Shown piece by piece: positions 43,040 through 64,000 of a DNA stretch of 64,000 nt. The translations under genes and the position numbers were made by a program. Source of the DNA: Xiphias gladius. Lineage: Eukaryota; Chordata; Actinopteri; Istiophoriformes; Xiphiidae. The stretch covers positions 4,471,713-4,535,712 of the forward strand of contig NC_053408.1 of NCBI RefSeq assembly GCF_016859285.1, written 5' to 3'. The notes beneath the pieces were generated by a model. It was given only the letters and a program-made list of their open reading frames with translations. It made no database searches and was not told the origin of the DNA. The stretch's first letter is position 1. Every line of letters begins with the position of its first letter.

Positions 43040-43405
43040 TTCCCCCTAGACCCCCATTATACAAGAAACATCTCTAAAACAGGACTCCTCGAACTGAAAA
43101 GAGTGTCAGTTATTTCGCTCTTTGTTTTACGGATTTCTAATCCATGAGGGTTTAACATTTGTAAAACGTTGCCAGAGTCTAGAAAAGCCATTTCTATGTC
43201 TGTGAGATCATCCCGATGGGAGGTCCCCAGGCCGAGCGGTAATGTGCAGGCAGGGCCAGCAGTAGAATCGCTAATGTGCATGTGCAGTGGGCCACGCAGC
43301 GCAGAAGCGAACCCTGAAGGCAGAAAGCCTGGCGAGCAATTTTCATTCAAGTGAATGGGCGCCATCTTGGAGGCCGGTACCCAGTTCTTATAATACATCT
43401 ATGGT
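43040..43405. repeat. Probable interspersed repeat (GGGCGCCATCTTGGA phrase)
   Basis: The block ending 'gaatgggcgccatcttggaggc...acccagttcttataatacatctatgg' resembles a phrase I recall as repetitive in teleost genomes. It encodes nothing clear on either strand; the limits are guesses. Confidence 0.4.
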
Positions 43406-44220
43406 ATCGAGTCTAGAGGCCTTTCTTGGTCAGAATTTTGAAAATGTGTTTTGTTACCCCCCCCCCCCCAGCTTGCAAGTCGCTAACAAGATTGCCTACC
43501 ATCCAGAGAGTTTGTATTTGGGGGACCGACACATCCCGGCTTGCACGGCTTATCGCGGTCCTGGATCAGAGCTAGGTTGTTGCATGCTAAAGGAAGATTT
43601 CTAGAGAGAATAAGAAGCCAAAGGGTGGGGTGGGGTGGGGGGGTCCAGATGGCAATCTGATGTAAACTAAAACATTGCGCTTGCAGCGTAAAACAGAGTT
43701 CGCAGGTACATCCCAAGCTAGAGTCTGCTGCAAAACAGTAGAAATCGTACAGAGTATGCAGGGAAACACATGGCCATTCACTGTACAAAGAGTAGAGATC
43801 TTCTTCAGTCTCTATCCAGAGGTGCCAGATAGTCATATATTTTCAGGGTAATACAAAGAGTAGCAGAAACTATTTAAAACTTTGTCCAGTTTACTTTTCT
43901 GTGACTATGATACTATGTAAATTGCCCTAATGATACCAACCCCAGCCTCCTAGTATCTATACCAGGAGACTCGACAATAAGAAGTGTCTGAAATCTGAAA
44001 ATGTTATTTTATTACCAAGGTTTTGTTCGTTACTTCTCTATTTCTCTCTTTCTTTAATTCTCAGACGACATCACTGTCACAGGCATGAAAAGCAAAGGAA
44101 CAATATTCAGGATTCATTCCCATGAAGCACAGGGGGCAAACAAACATGCAAGGACGTACAGTCAAGCTTTAGGCAACGCGCTCTGGGTTAAGTAAATACA
44201 CGCCGTCTCGTCTTTCAAAT

Positions 44221-44222
<2 letters not shown>

Positions 44223-44251
<29 letters not shown>
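44223..44251. repeat. CA microsatellite
   Basis: Pure CA run of about 14 units. Confidence 0.95.
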
Positions 44252-44253
<2 letters not shown>

Positions 44254-46740
44254 CGCAGGAAACCTCCGAATATCTACTGTGATCTCCCTTCCACACCACC
44301 CACACCTTCATCACACCGAACCCCTCCTCACCTGGACCTGTCCTCCCCGCGATTACCCAGTTCACCGCTGTTCCCTGAGCACGCGCCACGCCCTTTTTAA
44401 CCCCCCCCTCCCAAAACATGAGTCCAGTGGGTGGTGTGATGTCAGGTTTTTGTGGTGGGCTGCTTACGACAGGTCCAGACAATCAGCGTGTTTGTAAATG
44501 TCAATGTGTGATTTTCAAATCTTTGTTTATGGTCAGGGTTCTAAAGGAAGATATTTTTATGGTAATTGTCGCTGGTCTATTTTACTATATATTTATGTAA
44601 TAAATATGTGACTAAATTTACATCTCTCTGGCTCTTTGGTCTGTTATTGGCTCTCTGCTCTCCAGCCAGCTACGTCATGTGCTGGAAGGTTTTTCCATTA
44701 ATGGACTAATAAATGAAACCAACAAAACCCTTTTCTTGTTATCACCTCATTGTCTCTTTGTTATATGCAGTTGTGCATGATTGTGTGGAGGTTTTGTTGA
44801 CTGATCTTGTCACTTCTGTTAGGAAATCAAATAAAAATGTAATTTCTCTATCGTGAGATGGAAGGTTATAGATGGATACATTCACAAAAATACAATCCTG
44901 ATGCCTGACAAATGCATCATAGCGATGTTCACTGTCCTTACACGTGACTCTGAATTGATCGTTTGACCAAAATGAAAGAGGAAAAGTACATTAGCACTGC
45001 ATCCACACTATAAAACATCACCCAACCATTTTTCTGTGGTCCTGACTCAGGTTTCAGTCATAATAGATGAAAATGTAAATGTCCCCCTGTACCATAATCC
45101 AAGATGAGCACTTAATCCTACTTAGATTGAGGACGGCTATGTTTCCCAGCGGTATGCGAGCACCTCCCCTTGGTGAAAAAATATTTGCATAATTGAAAAG
45201 CAGTGTTCTTTTACACTTACATGCAGCGAAATGATGTCGAGTCAGTGGGCCGAAATAATGGCCGAACGAGGAGTAAACAAGGTTTGTCTGGTCAAATCAG
45301 TGCCCGGGTGGAAGGACGGGCGCTGACAGCACTGCTCAGTTCATCAGCACATGTCACAGCACATCCTGTCTGACTTATTGGCGGATCGGATCAGATGGCT
45401 CTCGGAGCGCTGTGAGGTTTCCCAGTGAGAGACAGCTGGTCACCATGCCACGATTGCTCATTCTCCACCCCAGAATCACAGATGGGAAGGCTGTTGGCCT
45501 GCACGCTTAGTCGGGGGAAAAAAAGTTGTTTAATTCGCTGGATCTCTGCTGATAATGTGTTATTGCCCCTCAGTGAGCTCCAGTCTGGTCTGGTTTTTAC
45601 TGAAATGCTTGAGAAAAAAAAAAAAACCCAAAACAAATCAACATTATTACACCTATCTTGTAAATCCTCACGTCGTGGGCTTATGATCCCTTTGCTGAAA
45701 GTTGTGGCAATTTGGATTAGGGCAAGCAGTCTGGCGGCTCAGCAAATTTGTAGAAAGCCTGGCATCAGCTCCCTTGTGAAACCTTAAACTCTGACAGTAC
45801 AAATATGGAGTAATGTGTCTTTCCAAAAGCCTTGTGAGGCAAAAAAACAAAAAAAACAAAAAACTAGACCACGTACGATGGGATTTTTGAGGTTGAAGAG
45901 TTTTCGCTTGTCGGTTCCTTGTACAAACAAGGACCTAGGCTGGAGTCTGACCTGTGAGAAAGGAAAACGTAAATGAGGATGTGGAGTGAAGGTCCACAGC
46001 GAGGGGTCGGGTCCTGAGTGGTCCCTGGAGGGTGACATGTCCAGTCTGACAGTGTGTCACCATCTGGTGGTCAAGCGATAGAGAGAGTTTCGTCGCCGCC
46101 CCCCATAAAAAACATTCGTTTTTTATGTTTGTTTTTAATTTTAAAGATGTCAGCTGTTAATTGCTTTTGAGAAAACGGAAGCACGGGCGGGAGGCCTGCA
46201 TGTAAAATAGCATAACATGACGTGCCTTCGTGCAAACTGCGCGCGGAAGGAATACCGATAGGTGAAGAATACAAGAGGAGAATTCTGTTATGCGCCCGAG
46301 AGGGCAAATTTGAATGATGACAGACGCCCAAATAGAAACCTCGCGTTGACCCCGTCCCAAACCTACGGTATTAGGGAGGTTAGGTCACCGGTGTGACCGT
46401 CTTCACTAGGAGACCTAAAGCAAGTTTGATAGTGACTCCATTTTATTTTAAGCCACAGAACAATTAAATAATTGACCGGACAACTACTTTTCTTACTTGT
46501 GGGAGTGACTTGAAGGGCGGCACTTCTTTCACATCACGCAATTTTTTATTTTATTTTTTTTTTAAATGAATTTGGTGTAGGCAGGGTGGATCTTTTCACA
46601 TGAAGTCTGCCGTGTGGGTGGAAGCTGTTGTGGGGGCTGTGATCTCACAAAGGCAGCTTTTCCGCCAACCAATCCCTCACCGGCTATTTGGACGGTGGCC
46701 CAGCCCCCTCAGATCACCCTCCTCCTTTCTTCTCTCTCCC

Positions 46741-46820
46741 TCTCTCGGTGTGTGTCATGCACACACACACGCCCTCTTTCTCCCTCTCTCTCTCCCTCTC
46801 ACACACACACACACACACAC
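46741..46820. repeat. CT/CA simple-sequence block
   Basis: Alternating CTCTCTC and CACACA tracts; source of Ser/Leu/His/Thr spurious frames. Confidence 0.9.
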
Positions 46821-47892
46821 TTCATGCTCCATGCTCCGTCATAGCAGGAATTTTCCACTCAGCAGCAGGAGAACATTGCAGCCAGCTGTGCTGTCAGTTG
46901 CGGTGTAGGCTTGAATCTCAAAGACTGCTTGCAGACACCCCTTTTTCTTTCCAAACCCGCTTTCACCGTGCACACGGCTACACGCATGCACAGGGCCACA
47001 GCTACACAAAGTGCTGTACTGTACGTGGTCCCAGCGTGCTCGACCCCGTACCTCACACATGTCGATTTCGCCTGTTTGTCCTTTTTTTTCATAAAAGAAC
47101 TCCATGCAGAAATGAACATGTGTGTTCTGTACGCTCTGTACCAGGACAGTGGAGCAGAAGAATGCAAATCTATTGCGACCCAGGGGAGACAGGACGGCCC
47201 ACTAATACCTCTCCCTCCGTCTCTCCCACTCTTTTGTACACACACACATTCTCCCTCTAAAGAATCCTACATGGATCAGCTCCAACGGTAGCTCTTTTTT
47301 TTTTTCCTCTTCTCATCTCTATTTCTCAGTCTGTCTAATCCTCCTCAGTCTCTCGCTCTTGCAGGGACATCAAGGACCGTGTGTATGTACATGTGGCCTA
47401 GCATGTATTCTGTTTACATTAGAGGCCTCTTATGTAAGCGTGAGCGCACACGTACCCACCCCCCCCCCCTGCCCTGTTGCCTATACGTTTCCCTGCTTCC
47501 TCTAAAATCAGGTCAGGTGAGGACGGCAGAGCGAGTCAACACAGCCTGGTCATAGAAAGCATATACATAAGCCTGGAAGCCGACACCACGCAGAGGGAGG
47601 CAACAGGACGACGGGGGGGGGGGGGCGTTGGCCAGATCCGTGGCAATGTGTGTGAATTCACATGGAGAGGAAATAAATAAATTTGTATGAATCTAAAACC
47701 TCCAATCCAAAGGAGCAGCATGGTGCCACAGGTTTCGACATCCTGTTTCTGTGGATGCTGATTATTTTAAATTGACATCTCGTCTAATTATATAAAAACT
47801 ATTTGGTCAACGGTTTTTTGGAGCCTACTTTTTTGATCTAGGGCTGTTTTGAATGGTTTGGGTTAGGCCCCTTAGTTCCAGTTGAGGGGCAT

Positions 47893-48445
47893 TTTTAAAG
47901 AAATAGCTTGACATTGTAGGATACTTGTTATCTTTCTGAAACTTAGATGGGAGGATCGATACCACCCCCATATCTGTGCACTACATATTGAGCCGGGGCC
48001 TGGAGGCTATTATCTTAGCATAAAGACAGCGAAAGCAGGAGGGCGTGGCTAGCCCGGCTCTCCGTAACATTCAAATCCGCACCTTCGTGCACCTCTAAAG
48101 CTCAGCGCTTGGTCACCTCGTTAGATGCGTGGTGGAACCACTTCTTGGCGAGCGACCTCTTTCTCCCACTCTGACGACAAGACCCCGGGAGGTCACCGCA
48201 ACGTAACTTCCCATAAAACCACGAGTTGCTGTCTCTACGCGTCACTTTGAGTATGGACTAAACAAAGAAGCTAGAGTTTGTGTAATTTGTGAGCTTTTGG
48301 CAGCCAGGCTTGCTGTTTCCACCCGCTTCCAGTCTTTATGCCAAGCTGAGGTAATTCATGAGACATGAGAGTAGAATCGATCTTCTCAACTAACTTCAGG
48401 AAAGGAACTAAGTAAGCGTACTTCCCATGATCTTTAATTTTTTAT
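47893..48445. mobile_element. Palindromic (long-TIR) MITE-like fish repeat
   Basis: The left arm (TTTTTAAAGAAATAGCTTGACATTG..., ATCGATACCAC, CATAAAGAC near 48020-48030) and the reverse complement of 48282-48445 (GATCGATTCTACTCTCATG, GCATAAAGACTGGAAGC) align along their length. The whole 550 bp is thus an imperfect inverted repeat. It is a very common teleost non-autonomous repeat with phrases such as GAAATAGTTTGACAT and AGCATAAAGAC. No ORF. Edges are approximate. Confidence 0.8.
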
Positions 48446-48479
48446 TATTTTTTTTTTGCATACAATGATATTTAGCCAA

Positions 48480-48879
48480 TATTGTGCTTCCGGTTTTTAT
48501 GGGAACTATTTGAAGGGGAGGCCTTTTCCTGTTTCGACGTGAGAAAAGCCAGCGCCATAAAGAAATGGTTTTCCCAGTTTGGTGTGGAAGAATTTGACTG
48601 GCCAGCACAGCGCCCCGACCTCAACCTCATCCAACGCCTTTGGAATGAACTGGACCACCGACTGAGAGCCAGACCGGATCACCCAACGTCAGGGCTGGAC
48701 CTGACTAATGCTCTCATGGCTGAATGGGAGCAAATCCCTGGAGCCAGGTTCCAGGAAAGTCCTTGCAGAAGCGAAGAGGCTGTTATAACAGCACATTAAT
48801 ACCCATGGTTTTGGAATAAAAGGTTTAACAATCACATGTGGGTGCAATCTTCACGTGTCTAAATACTTTTGGCCATGTA
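48480..48879 (+). mobile_element. Tc1-like transposase 3' fragment, plus strand
   Basis: The frame 48482-48799 contains WFSQFGVEEFDWPAQRPDLN followed by LIQRLWNELDHRLRARP and LTNALMAEWEQIP. This is the C-terminal part of a Tc1-type DDE transposase, with the last acidic residue in the NELD context. The 3' end, CTAAATACTTTTGGCCATGTA, is the outer inverted repeat and stops at a TA (48878-48879). 5'-truncated, beginning next to the palindromic element. Confidence 0.9.
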
Positions 48880-49940
48880 TATGTTCTGAATTTTTGGCAG
48901 TACTTTTATCTTTGCTGTGAATGGATTGCATAAATTCGAGGTTGTTATTAACACTCGAGTTACCTCATGAATTATATTCTAAACATATTTTCCATTACTA
49001 AGACAATACCCAAAAGTCAAACAGCCACATAAATTCCAGATTGTATTTTTATTAGTACAAGGGGGAGAAATACTTGGGGATAAAAAAAAAAAAAAAAAAA
49101 AATACATTGACTTCGAAAGGATCATGTGGTACTTCTGAGGAAAGCGAACTCCTGGGATGGAAGCTCCTCTGAGAGAATCCATCACTGCCTAAATCAACAT
49201 ACTGACATAAAAATGAAAAATATATGCTTTTACAGAAACACGAGTGTTTGAATGTGATAAATGTAAAGTGAAGCAAAAACCCATTGATCAGGAACCCAGA
49301 AGTAGTCTGTTAAATAAGAAGTATGTTTATAGATGGGTAATGAGGATTCAATTTACTAAGAAGATTAGAGGTAGGAGGTCTGAGAGGCCGGAGCCAACTA
49401 AAGACCGAGACAGGGGGAAAATGTAGAAAGGACAGTGTCCTTATTAATGTGTGGGAGGGTCCATAGGACTATCCAGAGAGTTGAGGATGTGCTGGGAGGT
49501 TTATGGAGGGTTATCCCGGGACGAGCGGAGGAAGGATGTCTCCCACTTCCTGCACACCAGCATATACTCCCAACATAAATGCCATACAACTTATACAATA
49601 CATTACCATGGCCCCCACGGCCCATACAAGGGGATACAACGTGCAGTCTTGATTTACCTTCTCCCTCAGCGAGACACTTCCAAGACCTCGATGAGTCAAA
49701 GCCCTCTCAGTGAGTACAACACCGTGAATCGTGGCTGAATGTGGTGACGCTTTATGCACAAGATGAAAAATGTGGATGAAGTTGTCATGGAAGCCTGAGC
49801 TAAGTGCTCAAGGGCAATGGGGTCATTTACTGCTAAAAACGGGCCACAGGAGAAGCCAAAGTCCATATGTCTTTAAGTAATTCTTGTTTTTGCCCAACAC
49901 TTCGTTTCTTGCTTCTCCTACTAAGAATTTTTTTATACGC

Positions 49941-50700
49941 TACATGACCAAAAGTCTGTGGTTTTTCTGAACATTTTACCCATATGTGATTGTTTATTAC
50001 CTCACTCTGAAAAACCATGGTCATTAATATGCTTCACTAACCGCCTCCAGCCTCGTGGGAACACATTCCACCAGATCTTGGAAGCTGGCTGCGCGGATTT
50101 GCTCCCACTTGAGCCAAAGGAGCGTCAGCGATGTAGCCCGCTGATGGTGGGCGTCAAGGCCTGGCCCGCAGTCCCCTACTCCCGTTCATCCCAAAGGTGC
50201 CGGACGGGGTTGAGGTCGGGGCTCTGTGCAGGTGAGTCGAGTACTTCCACACCAGACTGGGAAAAGCATTTCTTTAAGGAGCTGGCTCCTGTGCACAGGG
50301 GCATTGTCGTGTCGACACAGGAAAAGGCCTTCGCCAGAATGTCTCATGTCTAAAATATCACCGTGTGCTGTAGCATTAAGATTTAACCGGCCCAAACCAC
50401 CAACAATAACAAATTATTTAGGCAACAAGGCTGGTGTGGACATAACGTAGCTCTTGCTACGGGTCCCAAGGGCCATGGCTAGGTGTGTACCGGGGGCCTG
50501 CAGAACATAAAAGATAAACCGCCCAGTCAGTTCTTTCGGCGAGCTCTTCGACACAGGCCATATGCAGTTCATAAAGCAGGGATCAGGAGCCTGACAACAA
50601 GAAAAATATGAGGGCTGAACAATGATTTCCCTGTGTTTAACTGCCACAGGGTGGTCTCGGGCCAATCGGGACCATTTTTGGCAAATCTCTCCCTAGACTG
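49941..50700 (-). mobile_element. Tc1-like transposase fragment, minus strand (same family)
   Basis: On the minus strand, 50186-50395 reads LNLNATAH...GEGLFLCRHDNAPVHRSQLL, the second-Asp region (HDNAPVH). It continues in broken frames to a DLNPVRHLWDE-like segment. The outer end TACATGACCAAAAGTCTGTGG at 49941 pairs with the end of the fragment at 48879, so the two copies lie tail to tail about 1.06 kb apart. Frameshifts and stops show that it is dead. The right limit is uncertain. Confidence 0.8.
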
Positions 50701-51029
50701 TAACAGTTTGTCCACTCCGGCTAAAGCCAACGGCGTCCTTTCTGCTTTAGCATTTTAATTCACCGACTTGTTGCTATGAGCAGGTTTTTATGCCTGAAAG
50801 TCCCCCTCAACCCGAAATCCCGTGTCCCACTTTGTCTAACAGTCCGGGTGCATGAGACGGTGCTTTAAATCTGATTTTTCTTAAAATCTGTTTGGACCGT
50901 TTGCAGTGTTTTGGTATATTTTAAGACATTAACAGTAAGAGGATTGTCTAAAAGTAGGATTTAGATTATCCTTTAGTAATTGTTTTAATGCCGGCTTTGT
51001 CAGTCCAAACGACCGGTTGGTTTTTTTTT

Positions 51030-51510
51030 TTCGGCGCGCTGCTCGGCGTGAGGTTCGCTGGGGGAGGCCGTGTTAAAAGTGAACCCCACGACCAAAACTG
51101 TGGCAGTTCACCCACCGAGACCTCCGTTTATTCATCCGGCGAGTCCTCGGCGGTAAGACGGCGGCGGTCGCCGGGACTGGCCGCCGGCACCCACGCGGCG
51201 AAACTGTCCTCGACCGTCCCCGCTGAGTCTGATCCCTCGCTCCCTCCCCTCGGAGATGCTTTTAGCACACAGATTTTCACGGTCCGCCGCCGCGGCAAAA
51301 CACCCCGCATGGGGAAAAGCCACCGGGCGTGATATTGACAAAAATGCATTATGAGGAACCGGAGCGCCGCCGCGCGGCGAGTATGTATGAAACGAGCGCC
51401 CCTCACGTGTTTCCGCGAAGGGAGGAAGTGGAAGTTGCCCGCATCCAGTTAATGTCTGCCGTCGTCTGCCCCGCTTTGGACGAAGAAAAAAAAAACAAGA
51501 GTCGTGGAGA
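51030..51510 (+). promoter_or_regulatory. dhx8: CpG-rich promoter and 5' UTR of dhx8
   Basis: Abrupt rise in CG dinucleotides (for example ggcgcgctgctcggcg near 51033, ccgccgccgcgg near 51283, gcgccgccgcgcggcg near 51363) against AT-rich surroundings, directly before the dhx8 start. A CACGTG E-box lies at 51404-51409 and an ETS-type GGAAGTG at about 51424-51430. No TATA box is evident. This fits a housekeeping-type start. The exact transcription start cannot be read. Confidence 0.7.
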
Positions 51511-61975
<10,465 letters not shown>

Positions 61976-62460
61976 TGGGGGTTGAGGTTACAAATACCGA
62001 AGACCGGTGGATTGTCCTGTTCCAGCACCGGGCGTGTGATCAGACCCTGCTGATTGAAGTTTGTACCATCACAACTCGACTTAAAGCAGTGTATTCACTC
62101 CTTTTAAAATTTGTACACATTGCACATTTTCCCCCAGCAGTTACTACATTAACCTACTACATTAATCTTCTGTGAGGAGATTCTGCAAAACAATGGACTG
62201 TCTATTTTGACACTGTACATTTTAACAGCACGTTATGCAGAAATCAGAACCTGATTGAGTCGTAACGGGGCCTTTATATTTCACTAGTCAGTACTTTCTG
62301 GTCAGACCGTAAGGATGGAATGTATATGTTTGTTAGATTTTGTACTATAACTGGGACAACTTTCACTCACTCGTCTATCTGAGACTGTTTTTTGCTACAC
62401 TTACCACTGAAACTATGAAAACGTGTCCTCATTAAATACATTTTTTTGAAAGTCGGTCTG
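61976..62460 (+). other. dhx8: dhx8 3' UTR (proximal form)
   Basis: About 0.5 kb of AT-rich non-coding sequence ending near ATTAAA at 62431-62436. Confidence 0.65.
62431..62436 (+). terminator. dhx8: dhx8 poly(A) signal candidate, ATTAAA
   Basis: Second most common hexamer, followed by GTCGGTCTGATTTTGTTGTG, a GT-rich downstream element. A distal AATAAA with GT-rich sequence after it lies at 63099-63104. Confidence 0.6.
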
Positions 62461-63598
62461 ATTTTGTTGTGAACTTTAAATGGATGGAAAGGTATACACG
62501 GTGATATTTTACTGAGGGGAGGGAGATTTTGGTTTTGTGGCTTCTTTTTTTTTTTTACCCAAGCCACACAAAAGTTTAACCAAAACCAAAATGTTTGAAT
62601 GGGATTATTTCAAATGTGACACACAAAAAAACCCCAACAACTGATCAGAATACTCTTTAATCTGGAAATAATAGGTTTTAATGTTATATCTAAGAATGTA
62701 GTGGAATAACAAAGGTCAATTACTGGCTATATCAGTCAAAAAGAGCAACATGTTGTATTTGTCCTTGAATGCTTCCCTTAAAAGCAATACCCGTTTAACA
62801 CGCTTGTCTTGTCTAATCAAATACCCACTCAGGACATAGCAGAGGAAAAAAAGGGCCTTTGATTACCAGGGAAGTGCCCCATTCGGTGAATTCAAATCGA
62901 AAACTGCAACATTATGCCGCGTATTTCCACTTGAACTTTTAACTCCATTCAAATCTAGCTATACTATTTTGTCATTCATTAGAAAATCCTTCTTTTATGT
63001 CAAAATAGCTGTACAACAGTGAAAAAGTACTATGATACTTGCATTTGAAATTTTATTCTATTAATGTGTTATCAGTACAATGCACCTGAAGTATCAAAAA
63101 TAAAGGAAAATTGTGATCCCTCTGAGTGTTGTATTAATACTGATGCATTCATGTGCAAGCAGAATTTTAATGTCATAGCTTGGTGACGTGTAGCTACTTT
63201 AAACTATTGAATATACTGTTGGGTAGTTTACTCCATAACAATGCACTGTATTTAATAAGGTTATATGTTTTCTATGTAACACTTAATATGCAAAGCGACT
63301 AGTAACTATAGCCGTAAAACAAATGTAGTGGAGCAGTAAAAAAATGTAGATACATGTACATTTCTACCTGAAATGTGGTGGAGTGGAAGTAGAAAGGGGC
63401 TTAAAAATGGAAAAGCTCCAGTCAAGTACAGTGCTTGACTGCTACTTACACGGTTTTTAATATGTAAACCGTATGTACCGTTATCTGCCTGTTGGCCGGT
63501 AGGGGGCAGCAGCAGCCGCACATGTCGCTGCAGGACAAGAGAAGAAGAGGCGCTTCTTGGTCAAGTCAAAACAAACTATAAAAAAAAAAAAAAAAAAA
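62461..63598. other. Spacer between the two dhx8-type genes
   Basis: 1.1 kb, AT-rich, without coding signal. Holds a distal poly(A) signal candidate (63099-63104) and, close to the second gene, a CTCF-like motif (63494-63513). No CpG island comparable with that of the first copy. Confidence 0.75.
63494..63513 (+). promoter_or_regulatory. CTCF-like motif before the second dhx8-type gene
   Basis: GGCCGGTAGGGGGCAGCAGC contains the AGGGGGCAGC core of the vertebrate CTCF consensus, about 90 bp before the start codon. Sequence match only. Confidence 0.4.
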
Positions 63599-63936
63599 AT
63601 GGCTGCTGTAGACGAAATAAAACGTCTTGAATATTTATCTTTGGTGTCAAAGGTGTGCACGGAGTTGGAGAATCATCTGGGAATAAGCGAAAAAGACTTG
63701 GGTAACGTTGCGCTGCATGACAGCATTGTTTTCTCACCTGCTGAACTAGCTAACTCGCCGTCGCTTGAGTACACAACAGGAGTGATAATGTCAACTAATC
63801 GGTGTGTGAAAATTAGCGTGTGTCGCTGAGCATCACTTGCTGTTTTGCAGCTGAATTTATCATCAGCCTCGCCGAAAAGCACCCCACGTTTGAGGAATTT
63901 AAAGCTGTTCTATCAGAAAATGGAGCAGATTTCACA
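63599..63936 (+). CDS. Second dhx8-type gene, first two coding exons (partial, continues past the window)
   Basis: Exons 63599-63701 (103 nt, donor GTAACG) and 63851-63936 (86 nt, donor GTAAGG) encode 63 residues from [20 protein letters not shown] to [12 protein letters not shown]. Aligned with the upstream dhx8 from the residue pair EL/EI onward, 45 of 58 positions are identical; most changes are conservative (D/E, V/I). The intron falls in the same codon and phase, and exon 2 has the same length. Codons differ at many silent sites, so this is an old duplicate, not an assembly echo. The start ATG follows a run of 19 A. The frame is open and splice sites are good, so it is probably a gene rather than a retrocopy. 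Only the N-terminus is visible, so helicase content is inferred. Confidence 0.9.
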
Positions 63937-64000
63937 GTAAGGTTTTTAGCAGAACAGAGCTTAATTTTTCATTTGCCAACATGGACGTATTGTGTATCAC
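63937..64000 (+). other. Start of intron 2 of the second dhx8-type gene
   Basis: Begins at the donor GTAAGG right after exon 2 and runs off the window; no further exon is seen. Confidence 0.8.

Larger units (their letters stand above)
34621..51029. other. 16-kb interval with no recognisable protein-coding gene
   Basis: Both strands were read for exon-like conserved protein. None was found apart from transposon remnants. It may begin with a distal thra 3' UTR (AATAAA at 36046 and, much less likely, 44599). Simple sequence, AT-rich repeats, a G4-type run and a transposon cluster are entered separately. No nr1d1-like (Rev-erb) coding sequence is visible opposite the thra 3' end. Confidence 0.7.

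Noticed and set aside
44599..44604. AATAAA with TG-rich sequence downstream, possible far-distal thra poly(A) site
   Set aside because: It would imply a 14-kb 3' UTR running through repeats. Possible but unsupported; AATAAA is frequent in AT-rich DNA.
63557..63598. In-frame extension upstream of the second dhx8 start (TTG at 63557, lysine-rich from the A-run)
   Set aside because: There is no ATG upstream in frame; the extension is only the translated A homopolymer. The ATG at 63599 matches the family start.

Overview
The window looks like nuclear DNA of a ray-finned, probably percomorph-type, teleost fish. The evidence is intron-rich vertebrate genes with GT-AG splice sites, long CA/TG and CT microsatellites, Tc1-like transposons with fish-type ends, an L2-type LINE tail, a tRNA-derived SINE and a palindromic fish repeat. 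Nothing prokaryotic is present. The real genes are split into exons, so most long open frames are chance frames, microsatellites or transposon remnants.

Region 1 (about 652-36,000, + strand) is a complete thyroid hormone receptor alpha coding sequence: 8 coding exons, 1,230 nt, 409 residues plus stop, with every exon phase consistent. The first coding exon carries a 5' leader with several upstream ORFs. Introns 1, 2 and 5 are long (10.8, 4.8 and 8.4 kb) and hold repeats: an L2 LINE fragment, two Tc1-family elements, a SINE, a hairpin-headed repeat and microsatellites. A long 3' UTR probably follows; poly(A) signals lie at about 34.6 and 36.0 kb.

Region 2 (about 36,000-51,000) shows no convincing protein-coding gene. 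It holds degenerate AT-rich repeats, homopolymers, a G-quadruplex-type run, a palindrome and a transposon cluster at 47.9-50.7 kb: a 550-bp palindromic element followed by two convergent Tc1 transposase fragments.

Region 3 (51,030-62,460, + strand) is a CpG-rich promoter followed by a complete dhx8 gene: 23 coding exons, 3,657 nt, 1,218 residues plus stop. Dhx8/Prp22 is the DEAH-box ATPase that releases spliced mRNA from the spliceosome. The RS-like region, S1 domain, all main helicase motifs and the C-terminal OB-type region are readable.

Region 4 (63,599 to the end) starts a second, divergent dhx8-type gene in the same orientation, about 1.6 kb after the first one's stop codon. Its first two coding exons are in the window, with the same phases and the same exon-2 length, and 45 of 58 aligned residues identical. 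This tandem dhx8 pair is the most notable observation here. No functional link between thra and dhx8 is implied beyond adjacency.
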